A stretch of DNA of 64,000 nucleotides from Cupriavidus sp. 2SB (GCF_005503625.1 NZ_SCMX01000013.1:50752-114751), one strand, 5' to 3'; positions 36,400 through 44,807 are shown, numbered from the stretch's first letter. Notes: generated by a model from the sequence alone, not told the origin. Made by a program: numbers and translations.

Positions 36400-37653
36400 A
36401 TGGATTCGCAATTCACTCCCCGCATCAATGGCGCCCGACTGTGGCAATCGCTCATGGACCTTGGCGCGATCGGCGCCACGCCGAAGGGTGGCGTGTGCCG
36501 CATCGCGCTGACCGATGAAGACCGCAAGGGGCGCGACCTCGTTGTGCAGTGGTGCCGCGACGCGGGCCTCGACGTTCGCGTGGACGAGATCGGTAATGTG
36601 TTTGCGCGTCGTGCCGGCACCGACCCCAACGCGCCCGCCGTGGCCACGGGCAGTCATATCGATACGCAACCGTCAGGTGGCAAGTTCGACGGCAACTTCG
36701 GCGTACTGGCGGGGCTGGAAGTCATGCGCACGCTGAACGACCTGGGCATTGCCACGCGCGCGCCGCTGGAGGTGGCGTTCTGGACGAACGAGGAGGGCAC
36801 GCGTTTCACGCCCGTGATGATGGGCTCCGGCGTCTTCGCAGGCGTGTTCGATGCCGAGGATGCACGCAGTCAGCAGGATCGCGACGGCATCAGCGTGGGC
36901 GACGCGCTCAGGTCGATCGATTACCTCGGCACGCAGCGCGCGGGCGATGTGCCAGGCGGCATGTACGCGGCGTACTTCGAGGCCCATATCGAACAGGGAC
37001 CGGTGCTGGAAGCGGCAGGGCTGCCTATTGGCGTGGTATCAGGCGCGCTGGGCCAGCAGTGGTACGACGTGACCGTGATCGGGCAGGATGCGCACGCCGG
37101 CCCCACACCGCTGGCATTGCGTCACGACGCGCTGCTGGCCTCGGCGCGCATGATCGAAGCCGTGAACCGCATCGCGCGTGACGAGGCGCCGCATGGGCGC
37201 GGCACGGTAGGCTTTGTCGAGGTCACGCCGAATTCACGCAACGTGATTCCGGGGCGCGTCGATTTCTCGGTCGATTTCCGCAATCTCGCGCAAGAGGGGC
37301 TGGATCGCATGGATGCGGCGATGCACGCAGCGTTCGGCGGCATTGCGGATGTTGCGGGCGTGACGGTTGAGATTCGCCAGGTGGTGAAGTTCGAACCATG
37401 CATCTTTGCGTCCGCTTGCGTAGACAGCGTGCGCCGCGCTGCCGCGCAACTGGGCCTGCCTCACATGGATGTGGTCAGCGGCGCGGGCCATGACGCGGTG
37501 TACGTGGCGCAGCGCGCGCCCACGGGAATGATCTTCGTGCCGTGCAAGGACGGCATCAGCCACAACGAACTGGAAGACGCGCTACCGGAACACATCGAAG
37601 CCGGGGCGAATGTGTTGCTGGTGGCGATGTTGGAGCATGCGGGGGTGAGTTAA
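36400..37653 (+). CDS. Zn-dependent amidohydrolase, N-carbamoyl-amino-acid hydrolase family (M20)
   Basis: This member of the hydantoinase/carbamoylase family hydrolyses the carbamoyl group of N-carbamoyl amino acids or related ureides. Length 417 from the ATG at 36400. The metal ligands are His86 in TGSHIDTQPSGG, Asp97 in KFDGNFG, the Glu pair of WTNEEGTRF, the His in EAHIEQGPVL, and the C-terminal HNELE. DAHAGPTPLALRHDAL and SGAGHDAVYVAQ are signatures of the family. It is divergent from the solute-binding protein and is followed by repeat copy 3 and the IclR regulator. It probably acts on the substrate imported by the dpp-type system. The paralogue at 21680 is clearly distinct in sequence. 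Confidence 0.88.
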   Translation: MDSQFTPRINGARLWQSLMDLGAIGATPKGGVCRIALTDEDRKGRDLVVQWCRDAGLDVRVDEIGNVFARRAGTDPNAPAVATGSHIDTQPSGGKFDGNFGVLAGLEVMRTLNDLGIATRAPLEVAFWTNEEGTRFTPVMMGSGVFAGVFDAEDARSQQDRDGISVGDALRSIDYLGTQRAGDVPGGMYAAYFEAHIEQGPVLEAAGLPIGVVSGALGQQWYDVTVIGQDAHAGPTPLALRHDALLASARMIEAVNRIARDEAPHGRGTVGFVEVTPNSRNVIPGRVDFSVDFRNLAQEGLDRMDAAMHAAFGGIADVAGVTVEIRQVVKFEPCIFASACVDSVRRAAAQLGLPHMDVVSGAGHDAVYVAQRAPTGMIFVPCKDGISHNELEDALPEHIEAGANVLLVAMLEHAGVS

Positions 37654-37684
37654 GGCGATGCGCTGGTTTGGTCTCCTGTTTTCT

Positions 37685-37802
37685 CCCCTCTCCCTCTGGG
37701 AGAGGGGTGGGGGAGAGGGCAAGAGGCTCTGCTTGCCGACTTGTCGAGATTTGAACTGTTGGCCCTCTCCCCCGACCCCTCTCCCGCGTTGCGGGAGAGG
37801 GG
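37685..37802 (-). repeat. CCCCTCTCCC-type composite repeat, copy 3 (inverted)
   Basis: 118 bp, reversed relative to copies 1 and 2: the middle reads GCTTGCCGACTTGTCGAGA then TTTGAACTG, the reverse complement of the other copies' centre. It lies between two convergent genes, the hydrolase and the IclR regulator, where it may act as a transcription barrier. Confidence 0.85.
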
Positions 37803-37834
37803 AGCAAACCAGCGGTATTGGAAAGGTACTCAGT

Positions 37835-38620
37835 TCAATGCCCAATCGACCGCGATATCGCCCAGGCACACTCGATCACCAGCGGCCCCAGTTTCCTCTG
37901 CGCCTCAGCCATCGTCCACCGGCTCGCTGGCGGCGACACATGCACGGCGCCCACCGCTTCACCGCGGCTATTCACGATCGGCGCGCCCACGCCCATATCC
38001 CCGAGAAACAACTCTTCCTCATTGCACGCATAGCCCAGGCTGCGGCACGCCACCACTTGCGCAAAGATCGCATCCACATCGGTCAGCGTGGCCGGCGTGC
38101 GGGGCGCACGCGTGGATGCCTCCAGCACCGAGCGCACCTGATCGTCCGGCAGTTTGCTGAGGTAGGCGCGGCCTGAACTTGTGCAGTACATCGGAATCCG
38201 CATGCCCACGGGCGTCAGCACAGGCATGTGCTTCGCTGTCATGAGTTGCGCGACGTACACCATGTCCAGCCCCACAGGCTCGGTCAGGTTGGCCGTTTCA
38301 CCGCTGGCGTTGGCAAGCTGCGCAAGATAAGGGCTGGCAATCGGAATCAGTGAATCGGCGGCCAGATAGTTGAAGCCGATCTCCATCACCTTGGGCGTCA
38401 GCCGGAAACGACGGGTCTGGGGGTGCTTGTCGATATAGCCCAGCCGTTCGAGGGTATGGACGGTGCGCTGGGCGGAGCTCTTGGTCATGCCCGTGAGCCC
38501 CGCCAGTTCGGCGAGTGTCAACGTGCGATGCACGGCGCTGAAGGCGCGGAGCGCTTCCAGACCTTTTTCGAGCGATTGGTTGAACAGCGGGTCAGGGCGT
38601 TCGCTGTCGGTGTCATTCAT
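37835..38620 (-). CDS. IclR-family transcriptional regulator
   Basis: A 261-residue regulator. The N-terminal winged helix-turn-helix is about residues 15-75 (LEALRAFSAVHRTLTLAELAGLTGM, in pieces, then SSAQRTVHTLERLGYI). The C-terminal GAF-like effector domain runs from about 85 with conserved GMRIPMYCTSSGRAYLS and GYACNEEELFLGDMGVGAPI, then GAVHVSPPASRW. Such regulators control catabolic genes and bind small acids or aromatic compounds. It lies divergent from the GntR gene with two palindromes in between, which are likely operators. It may control the dpp-type operon and hydrolase. Confidence 0.9.
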   Translation of the reverse strand: MNDTDSERPDPLFNQSLEKGLEALRAFSAVHRTLTLAELAGLTGMTKSSAQRTVHTLERLGYIDKHPQTRRFRLTPKVMEIGFNYLAADSLIPIASPYLAQLANASGETANLTEPVGLDMVYVAQLMTAKHMPVLTPVGMRIPMYCTSSGRAYLSKLPDDQVRSVLEASTRAPRTPATLTDVDAIFAQVVACRSLGYACNEEELFLGDMGVGAPIVNSRGEAVGAVHVSPPASRWTMAEAQRKLGPLVIECAWAISRSIGH

Positions 38621-38690
38621 GGATTGGACCTTGGCACCATCGACGTGACTCGCTGCACCACGATGGCCGCATATTGCACCAAGATACTAA

Positions 38691-38709
38691 CGAATCGGTA
38701 ATCGATTCG
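38691..38709. promoter_or_regulatory. Inverted repeat, operator candidate for IclR or GntR regulator
   Basis: CGAATCG and CGATTCG are perfect complements around GTAAT (19 bp total). It lies 71 bases upstream of the IclR start codon in the 233-bp divergent region. Confidence 0.55.
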
Positions 38710-38765
38710 AGGCGAGTGGTTGATGATACGCCACCCCACGAATTTCATGTCCTTGCATCGTGTTT

Positions 38766-38784
38766 ACCCTAATCGGATTCGGGT
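38766..38784. promoter_or_regulatory. Second palindrome in the IclR/GntR divergent region
   Basis: ACCCTAATCGGATTCGGGT is palindromic at 16 of 19 positions and shares the AATCG...ATTCG core with the palindrome at 38691. Two sites with a common core, 75 bases apart (start to start), favour binding by one regulator at both, with possible looping. It lies 70 bases upstream of the GntR start codon. Confidence 0.5.
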
Positions 38785-38853
38785 TGTGCTCTGTGAAATA
38801 TCACACTAGTATCACTGCAACTTCAAAGACAGCAGCATCAAGATTTCACGCCC

Positions 38854-39552
38854 ATGGTGAATCCCATCCGACTGGTCGGTGCTTCCGATCCCGCTCCCAC
38901 CGCGCTGACGCCTGCCCAGAGTGGCGCGGCGATGCGCGAGCAGGCTTACACCGAGATCAAGCGCCGCATCATCGCGTGCGAATTCCGGCCCGGCGAGCCG
39001 CTGATCGAAGCGCAGGTTGCGGCGTTGATCGGCCTGGGTCGTACGCCCGTGCATCAGGCGCTGCATCGGCTGGAAGTGGAAGGGCTGGTATCGATCCTGC
39101 CGCGCAAGGGTGTGCTGGTCACACCGCTGTCGCTGAACGAGGTGCTCGACATGATCGAGGTCCGCGCCACCAACGAGGTGCTGTGCGCCACGCTGGCCTG
39201 CGAGCGCGGCCACGACAGCGATTTCAAGGCGATGCGCGATATCGTGGATCGCTCGCCGGATCTGATTGCCCGGCGCGACATCCCGGCACTGGCCTCGCTC
39301 GATTTGAAATTCCACACCGCCATGTCGGCCGCATCGCGCAACCGCGTACTGGCCGAACTGCTGCGCGGCCTGCATGAGAAGCAGGCGCGTTTCTGGTTCC
39401 TGTCGCTATCCGATCCGCAGCATCTGGAGAACGTGTACCAGGAGCATCTGGAGATCGTGGACGCCCTTGAGCGCCGCGACATTCCGGCCGTGCGCGAATC
39501 CATCCGCGAACACATCGACGAATTCCGGAAGAACATCATCCGGACACTCTGA
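38854..39552 (+). CDS. GntR-family transcriptional regulator, FCD (FadR) subgroup
   Basis: A 232-residue regulator. The N-terminal winged helix-turn-helix includes YTEIKRRIIACEFRPGEPL, then VAALIGLGRTPVHQALHRLEVEGLV and PRKGVLVTPL. The C-terminal all-helical FCD effector domain begins near residue 95, with metal-site histidines expected in DLKFHTAMSAAS and EHLEIVDALERRD and DIPAVRESIREHI. FCD regulators usually respond to organic acids. It starts the operon GntR, DUF2848, amidase, the next gene beginning 34 bases later, and probably represses it. ATG at 38854. Confidence 0.9.
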   Translation: MVNPIRLVGASDPAPTALTPAQSGAAMREQAYTEIKRRIIACEFRPGEPLIEAQVAALIGLGRTPVHQALHRLEVEGLVSILPRKGVLVTPLSLNEVLDMIEVRATNEVLCATLACERGHDSDFKAMRDIVDRSPDLIARRDIPALASLDLKFHTAMSAASRNRVLAELLRGLHEKQARFWFLSLSDPQHLENVYQEHLEIVDALERRDIPAVRESIREHIDEFRKNIIRTL

Positions 39553-39586
39553 CCGAACTTTTCCCCTCCGTAACAAGGTAGTAGAC

Positions 39587-40261
39587 ATGCCGACACTGCA
39601 ACTTCAGGTAGCCGGCGGGGGCGCACTCGCCCTCGACATCGAACGACTGATCATCGCTGGCTGGACCGGCCGCGACCGCGACGCCGTGCAGCATCACATC
39701 GACGAACTGGCCGCCATTGGCGTGAAGCCGCCCGCCACCGTGCCCACGTTCTATCCGCTGGCCGCGCAGCTTCTGACCACCGACGATGTGCTTGAAGTAC
39801 CGCGCGATGATTCCTCGGGCGAGACCGAATTCGTGCTGCTGCAGGGCAAGGACGCGCTGTATATCGGCATCGGCTCCGACCACACCGATCGCAAGGTGGA
39901 AGCCTATGACGTGACCGTCTCCAAGCAGATGTGCGCCAAGCCGATGGGCCGCGACGTGTGGCGCTTCGATGAGGTGGCGGATCACTGGGACGTGCTGGAA
40001 ATGCGCTGCTGGCGTGTACGCGACGGCCAGCGCAATCTGTATCAGGAAGGCAAGGTCACGCGCCTGCTGGACCCGCGCGATCTGATCCAGCGCCTGACTG
40101 GCGAGGCGCAATTGCCGCCCGGCACGGCCATGTTCTGCGGCACGCAGGCTGTGATCGGCGAGATGGGTCACGGCGAATCGTTTGAAGTGGCGTTGCATGA
40201 TCCGGTGCGGAACCGTACGCTGCGTCATACCTATCGCGTGGAAACGCTTGCTGTAGCCTGA
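39587..40261 (+). CDS. DUF2848 family protein
   Basis: A 224-residue protein from the ATG at 39587 (MPTLQLQVAGGGAL). I recognise the DUF2848 pattern by LIIAGWTGRDRDAVQHHIDELAAIGV, in pieces GWTGRD and HHIDELAAIG, and the PPATVPTFYPLAAQLL stretch. The rest holds a GIGSDHTDRKVEAYDVT block and a C-terminal PPGTAMFCGT. FAH (fumarylacetoacetate hydrolase)-like proteins have comparable GSDHTDR and PPGT motifs, which hints at a metal-dependent hydrolase fold; this is inference. Function not established. It lies between the GntR gene and an amidase, the usual DUF2848 setting, and probably acts in the same pathway as that amidase. Confidence 0.75.
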   Translation: MPTLQLQVAGGGALALDIERLIIAGWTGRDRDAVQHHIDELAAIGVKPPATVPTFYPLAAQLLTTDDVLEVPRDDSSGETEFVLLQGKDALYIGIGSDHTDRKVEAYDVTVSKQMCAKPMGRDVWRFDEVADHWDVLEMRCWRVRDGQRNLYQEGKVTRLLDPRDLIQRLTGEAQLPPGTAMFCGTQAVIGEMGHGESFEVALHDPVRNRTLRHTYRVETLAVA

Positions 40262-40285
40262 CCAGACAAGATTGAGGAACAGAGG

Positions 40286-41614
40286 ATGACGATGACAGCC
40301 CCGACCATTGCCGAACTCGCCGCCGCATTGGCAGCAGGCCGTACCACCAGTGTCGCGCTGACCGAGGCCGCGCTGGCGAATATCGACCGCCATCAGAAAG
40401 CTGGCGGTGCAGCGTTCCTGAGCGTGGACGCCAATGGCGCGCTGGCCCAGGCCCGTGCCGCCGACCAGGCCCGCACGGCCGGTAACGTGGCGTCGCCGCT
40501 TGCTGGCCTGCCCGTATCGATCAAGGATCTGTTCGATGTGCGCGGACAGGTGACGCGCGCGGGTTCGAGGGCACTCGATGGCAATGCGCCCGCGCAGGCC
40601 GACGCACCTGCCGTGGCGCGTTTGCGTGCCGCAGGCGCCGTGCTGATTGGCCGCACGAACATGAGCGAGTTTGCGTTCTCGGGGCTGGGTTTCAATCCGC
40701 ACTACGGCACGCCGCGGTCGCCGTTCGACCCGGAACGCCTCAGCGGCGGTTCCACGTCGGGCGGTGCCGTGAGCGTGGCGGAGCAGATGGCCGTGGCCGC
40801 ACTCGGCACCGATACCGGCGGCTCGATTCGCATCCCCTCGGCATTCTGTGGCCTGACCGGCTTCAAGCCGACCGCCAGCCGCGTGCCGCTCGACGGCGCC
40901 GTGCCGCTCTCGACCTCACTCGACTCCGCCGGCCCGCTGGCGCGCTCGGTAGCGTGCTGCGCGGCCGTGGACGCCGTGCTTAGCGGCGAGACGCTCGACA
41001 CCCGTCCCGCAGCGTTGCGCGGTCTGCGCCTGTATGTGACGCGCGATTTCGTGCTCGATGGCATGGACGCAGAAGTCGCGCAGGCATTCGAGGCCACGCT
41101 GGCCCGACTGTCGGCACAAGGCGCGCAGATCGTCGAGTTCAACTTTGCCGAACTGCGTCGTCTGCCCGAAATCAACGCGGCAGGTGGCCTGACTGCGGCG
41201 GAAGCGTGGGCCTGGCACCGTGAACTGCTGCAGACCAAGGGCGACCAGTACGACCAGCGCGTGGCGCAACGTATCCGCCGCGGCGAGAAGCTGACGGCAG
41301 CCGACTACATCGTGCTGCTGGCCGAACGCCGCGCCATGCAGCAACGCGCCGCCGAACTGCTGCGCGATGCCGATGCGTGGCTGATGCCCAGCGTGGCCGT
41401 GCGTGCGCCGCGCCTCGACGCCATTGCGCGCGACGAGGACTTCTTCGCGATCAACGGCCTGGTGCTGCGCAACGCCAGCGTCATCAACTTCCTCGACGGT
41501 TGCGCCAGCTCGCTGCCGATGGGCGAAGGGATGGGGCTTGGTGTGTGCGGCCTGCGCGGCAGCGATGCCCGCGTGCTGCAGGTATCCGCTGCGATCGAAG
41601 CCGCATTGGGCTGA
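40286..41614 (+). CDS. Amidase, amidase-signature family
   Basis: A Ser-cisSer-Lys amidase of 442 residues, longer than the one at 29125 and of the usual GatA-like length. K80 lies in SIKDLFDVRGQ, the cis-Ser S156 in LSGGSTSGGAV and the nucleophile S180 in LGTDTGGSIRIPSAF. The C-terminal part ends GEGMGLGVCGLRGSDARVLQV as in many catabolic amidases. The substrate is not known. It follows DUF2848 by 24 bases with the site AGAGG before the ATG at 40286, and is followed by an MFS permease 182 bases downstream. It may act after the permease's substrate enters the cell. Confidence 0.88.
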   Translation: MTMTAPTIAELAAALAAGRTTSVALTEAALANIDRHQKAGGAAFLSVDANGALAQARAADQARTAGNVASPLAGLPVSIKDLFDVRGQVTRAGSRALDGNAPAQADAPAVARLRAAGAVLIGRTNMSEFAFSGLGFNPHYGTPRSPFDPERLSGGSTSGGAVSVAEQMAVAALGTDTGGSIRIPSAFCGLTGFKPTASRVPLDGAVPLSTSLDSAGPLARSVACCAAVDAVLSGETLDTRPAALRGLRLYVTRDFVLDGMDAEVAQAFEATLARLSAQGAQIVEFNFAELRRLPEINAAGGLTAAEAWAWHRELLQTKGDQYDQRVAQRIRRGEKLTAADYIVLLAERRAMQQRAAELLRDADAWLMPSVAVRAPRLDAIARDEDFFAINGLVLRNASVINFLDGCASSLPMGEGMGLGVCGLRGSDARVLQVSAAIEAALG

Positions 41615-41796
41615 TACCGGCCTGATTTCTCGCTGAAGTTTTCGCCGAAGTTTTTTGATTCCCGATACCCGGTTGCTGATTCAACCGGACCGGGCAGGGA
41701 TTCTGCTGCCCGTCGCCAGCGCCAGCACAGCGCATTGCGAGAGGGCCTCGCCAACGTAGCGAGGTCCCGCCCACCACACCCAAGGAGTAGTCACCG

Positions 41797-43122
41797 ATGT
41801 CTTCCGTGATGACCGGCGCCCCTGGCGCCCTGGACAGCCTGCCGCCTGCGGAACTGGCCCAGCAACGCAGCGAGGCGTACCGCAAGATCACCGTGCGCCT
41901 GATCCCGTTCCTCGTCTTCCTGTTCATCCTGGCGTGGATCGACCGCGTCAACGTGGGCTTTGCCAAGCTCCAGATGCTGCAGGACCTGCAGTTCAGCGAG
42001 GCCGTGTACGGCCTGGGCGCAGGGATTTTCTTCATCGGCTACTTTCTGTTCGAAGTGCCGAGCAACCTGCTGCTGGAGAAGATCGGCGCGCGCAAGACGC
42101 TGGCGCGGATCACCATCCTCTGGGGTCTGGCGTCGATGGCGATGATCTTCGTGAAGACGCCGATGCAGTTCTACACGCTGCGCTTCATGCTGGGCATTTT
42201 CGAAGCCGGCTTCTTTCCGGGCGTGGTGCTGTACCTGACCTACTGGTTCCCGGCCGCCCGCCGTGCGCGCATCAACGGCCTGTTCATGACCTCGTTCGCC
42301 ATCGCCGGCGTGGTCGGCGGCCCGCTCGCCGGTTTCATCATGAGCGTGATGGATGGCGTGGATGGCCTGGCCAACTGGCAATGGCTGTTCGTGATCGAGG
42401 GCATCCCGTCGGTGCTGGCTGGCTTCGCCGTGCTCGCCTTCCTGCCCGAGAAGCCCGTCAATGCGAAGTGGCTCAGCGCCCGCGAACAGGCCATCGTTAC
42501 CAGCGACGTGGACGCCGAAGCCCGCGACCCGTCCAAGCATGCACACCTGAAGGACGCGTTTGCCAACTCGCGCGTATGGATCTGCGCCGCGATTTATTTC
42601 TGCGTGGTCAGCGGCAACGCCACCATCGCGTTCTGGTCGCCGTCGATCATCAAGGAGCTGGGCGTACACGGCAACCTGCAGATCGGCCTGATCTCAGCCA
42701 TCCCGTTCGTGGCCGGCACCATCGCCATGGTGCTCAACGGCATCCACTCGGACCGCACCGGCGAGCGCCGCATGCACTGCGCCATCGCAACCCTGATCGC
42801 CGCAGTGGGCCTGACCCTGACCGGCTTCTGGCTGCACAGCGCCGTGCTGGCCCTGGTGGCACTAACCATCGCCTCCATCGGCATCCTGGCTGCGTTCCCG
42901 GTCTTCTGGTCGTTGCCCTCGGCCTTCCTGACCGGCACCGCAGCAGCGGGCGGCATCGCCCTGATCAACTCGATCGGCAACCTGGCCGGCTTCGTGGCGC
43001 CTTACACCATCGGCTGGTTCAAGAGCACCACCGGCCAGCTCTCATCGGGGCTGTATTTCGTGGCCGCACTGGAAGCGTGTGCCACCGTGCTGGTGATTGC
43101 GTTTATCCGGGGACGGAAGTAA
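41797..43122 (+). CDS. MFS transporter, anion:cation symporter (ACS) type
   Basis: A 441-residue permease with 12 predicted helices. After a 30-residue cytosolic tail come KITVRLIPFLVFLFILAWIDRVNVGFAKLQM, in pieces ITVRLIPFLVF and WIDRVNVGFAKLQM, which is the ACS-family start. GYFLFEVPSNLLLEKIGARK and RFMLGIFEAGFFPGVVLYLTYWFP are family signatures of phthalate/tartrate/glucarate-type organic-anion symporters. Its substrate is therefore probably an organic anion or a derivative handled by the amidase and DUF2848 gene upstream. The site AAGGAG precedes the ATG at 41797. A rho-independent terminator follows at 43261. Confidence 0.9.
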   Translation: MSSVMTGAPGALDSLPPAELAQQRSEAYRKITVRLIPFLVFLFILAWIDRVNVGFAKLQMLQDLQFSEAVYGLGAGIFFIGYFLFEVPSNLLLEKIGARKTLARITILWGLASMAMIFVKTPMQFYTLRFMLGIFEAGFFPGVVLYLTYWFPAARRARINGLFMTSFAIAGVVGGPLAGFIMSVMDGVDGLANWQWLFVIEGIPSVLAGFAVLAFLPEKPVNAKWLSAREQAIVTSDVDAEARDPSKHAHLKDAFANSRVWICAAIYFCVVSGNATIAFWSPSIIKELGVHGNLQIGLISAIPFVAGTIAMVLNGIHSDRTGERRMHCAIATLIAAVGLTLTGFWLHSAVLALVALTIASIGILAAFPVFWSLPSAFLTGTAAAGGIALINSIGNLAGFVAPYTIGWFKSTTGQLSSGLYFVAALEACATVLVIAFIRGRK

Positions 43123-43260
43123 CCGAAGATCGACGAAGCGGGCAGGGGGCTGGATTCCCTGTTCGCCTTACGATACAATCCGCATCCTCATTACGCCGCA
43201 GGCTGCAGTCACGCCAGCGGCACGGACCGGCTTCCGGCGCGCCATGCGCCACAAGCAAGA

Positions 43261-43289
43261 AAAGGCGGGCAGTTCCAGCCGCCTTTTTT
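43261..43289 (+). terminator. Rho-independent terminator between the MFS gene and tRNA-Leu
   Basis: AAAGGCGG at 43261-43268 pairs with CCGCCTTT at 43279-43286, followed by a T-run. It lies 139 bases after the MFS stop codon and 27 bases before tRNA-Leu. Confidence 0.8.
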
Positions 43290-43315
43290 GTTTTCCGAAG
43301 CCGTTTCCAAGGACC

Positions 43316-43402
43316 GCGAGGGTGGCGAAATTGGTAGACGCACCAGGTTTAGGTCCTGACGCCAGCAATGGTGTAGGGGTTCGAGTCCCCTCCCTCGCAC
43401 CA
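43316..43402 (+). tRNA. tRNA-Leu (anticodon UAG)
   Basis: An 87-nt class II tRNA with a long variable arm. The acceptor GCGAGGG pairs with CCCTCGC, and the gene encodes the terminal ACCA. The D arm reads TGGCGAAATTGGTAGACGC, the anticodon stem CCAGG/CCTG encloses the loop TTTAGGT with TAG, and the T arm is GGGGTTCGAGTCCCC. It is a single-gene transcription unit as far as visible. Confidence 0.96.
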
Positions 43403-43624
43403 ACCATCTTTTTTGTGACGAAATATCTACACGTCACCATCCATTCCATAGTCCGCCAATCATCGGCCAGATTCCGCTAGTTCTCAGGCAGTTCGCACAC
43501 TGCTTGGCTAAAGCGTTTCTTTGCGTCAATCTCAGAATCTTGTCCTGAGAATCGCCTGTATCGTCTGGCTTTGTCCCACGCAACGTGGTGACAGTGGCGT
43601 GTACGATGGCGCTTGTCTCTCGCC

Positions 43625-43975
43625 ATGGACTTCTGGATGCGCCGTCCCACGCTTTTTCAGTGCCGCGTACTGTTCACCGTTTGCTCGGTGGCCGTGCTGG
43701 CGCTTTCCTTGTTGCCGCCCGGCATGCCCGAACCTACCACCGGGTGGGACAAGTCGAATCATGTCCTGGCTTTCAGCGTACTCACGTGGCTGGCCGCGCG
43801 GGCATGGCCCGGTCGCCTTTGGCGAGTGGCAGGAGGGCTGATCGTCTATGGGGTATTGATCGAGTGGCTCCAGTCCATGACCGGATATCGCGAAGCGTCT
43901 TGGCTCGATCTGTGCGCCGATGCGGTGGGCATCGGCGTGGGCATGATGCTCAGTTTTCGAGCGATTCGAGCGTGA
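43625..43975 (+). CDS. VanZ-like small membrane protein
   Basis: A 116-residue membrane protein of the VanZ-like family. I start it at ATG 43625; a TTG at 43613 adds four residues. Four helices are visible: RVLFTVCSVAVLALSLLP, then NHVLAFSVLTWLAARAW, VAGGLIVYGVLIEWLQ and [15 protein letters not shown]. The PPGMPEPTTGWDKSNHVLAFSVL region, carrying the conserved D/K-x-x-H, and the later E-x-x-Q and D motifs are those of VanZ-like domains, whose general role is unclear. VanZ itself gives low teicoplanin resistance. Its 3' end overlaps the convergent rlmJ by 26 bases. Confidence 0.8.
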   Translation: MDFWMRRPTLFQCRVLFTVCSVAVLALSLLPPGMPEPTTGWDKSNHVLAFSVLTWLAARAWPGRLWRVAGGLIVYGVLIEWLQSMTGYREASWLDLCADAVGIGVGMMLSFRAIRA

Positions 43976-44807
43976 ATGCCGCGCCGCCGTCCTGGCCCAG
44001 CAATTCCACGAGCTTGGGCATCGCTTCCTCAAGTGCGGCGTGGAGTGTCCACGGCGGATTGACGACGAACATGCCGCTGCCGTGCAGGCCCAGCCCCCCC
44101 TCCACGGGATGTTTCACGGTGAGCGTCACGTGCAGCCAGCTTTTCAGCGGCAGGCGTTCGAGTTGCGCGGGCAACTGCATCGATTCGCGGCGCTGCACCT
44201 GGGGATACCAGATCGCATACATGCCCGTGGCAAAGCGCTCCAGGCCGGCTTTTAGCGTGTCGAGCGTGCGCGCATAGTCCTGCTTGTCCTCATACGATGG
44301 GTCGATGAGTACCAGCGCGCGGCGCGGCGGCGGAGGCAGGATGGCCTTGATGCCGTTGAAGCCGTCGCCGTCATAGAGCATGACCTTGCGGCCTGCGCCC
44401 CGAAAGTTGTCGCGCAGTACCTGGATCTCGGTGCTGTGCAACTCGAACAGGCGCAGACGATCCGGTTCGCGCAGCATCTGCCAGGCCAGCCACGGGGACC
44501 CCGGATAGTGCTTCAGGGTTCCATCACGATTCAATTCGCGCACCTGCTCCAGGTAGGCTTCCAGCATCTCCGGCAGTTCGTTACCACCTTGCGCTGCGCG
44601 CCACAGCGGGCCAATGCCGGTCTCGAACTCGGACTTCTTCTGGGCGTAGGCATGATCGAGCGCATACAGGCCGGCGCCTGCATGGGTGTCGACGTACCAG
44701 AACGGCTTGTCCTTTTGCGTGAGGTAGTCCAGCAACTGAACCACAACGGCGTGCTTGAGGACATCGGCATGGTTGCCGGCATGGAAGGCGTGACGATAGC
44801 TGAGCAT
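43950..44807 (-). CDS. rlmJ: 23S rRNA (adenine(2030)-N6)-methyltransferase RlmJ
   Basis: Methylates A2030 of 23S rRNA. Length 285 from the ATG at 44807 ([19 protein letters not shown]), the strongly conserved start of the family. The SAM-binding site includes [11 protein letters not shown], and the catalytic motif IV is [12 protein letters not shown], the DPPY-like motif of N6-adenine methyltransferases. [11 protein letters not shown] lies near the C-terminus. It is divergent from mnmC (about 125 bases between start codons) and overlaps the VanZ-like gene at its 3' end. Confidence 0.95.
   Translation of the reverse strand: MLSYRHAFHAGNHADVLKHAVVVQLLDYLTQKDKPFWYVDTHAGAGLYALDHAYAQKKSEFETGIGPLWRAAQGGNELPEMLEAYLEQVRELNRDGTLKHYPGSPWLAWQMLREPDRLRLFELHSTEIQVLRDNFRGAGRKVMLYDGDGFNGIKAILPPPPRRALVLIDPSYEDKQDYARTLDTLKAGLERFATGMYAIWYPQVQRRESMQLPAQLERLPLKSWLHVTLTVKHPVEGGLGLHGSGMFVVNPPWTLHAALEEAMPKLVELLGQDGGAAFTLESLEN

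Noticed and set aside
38798..38816. TCACACTAGTATCAC as a GntR operator
   Set aside because: Only the ACTAGT centre is symmetric; the flanks match poorly compared with the two better palindromes nearby.
43174..43179. TACAAT as the -10 of tRNA-Leu
   Set aside because: No usable -35 and a terminator lies between it and the tRNA.
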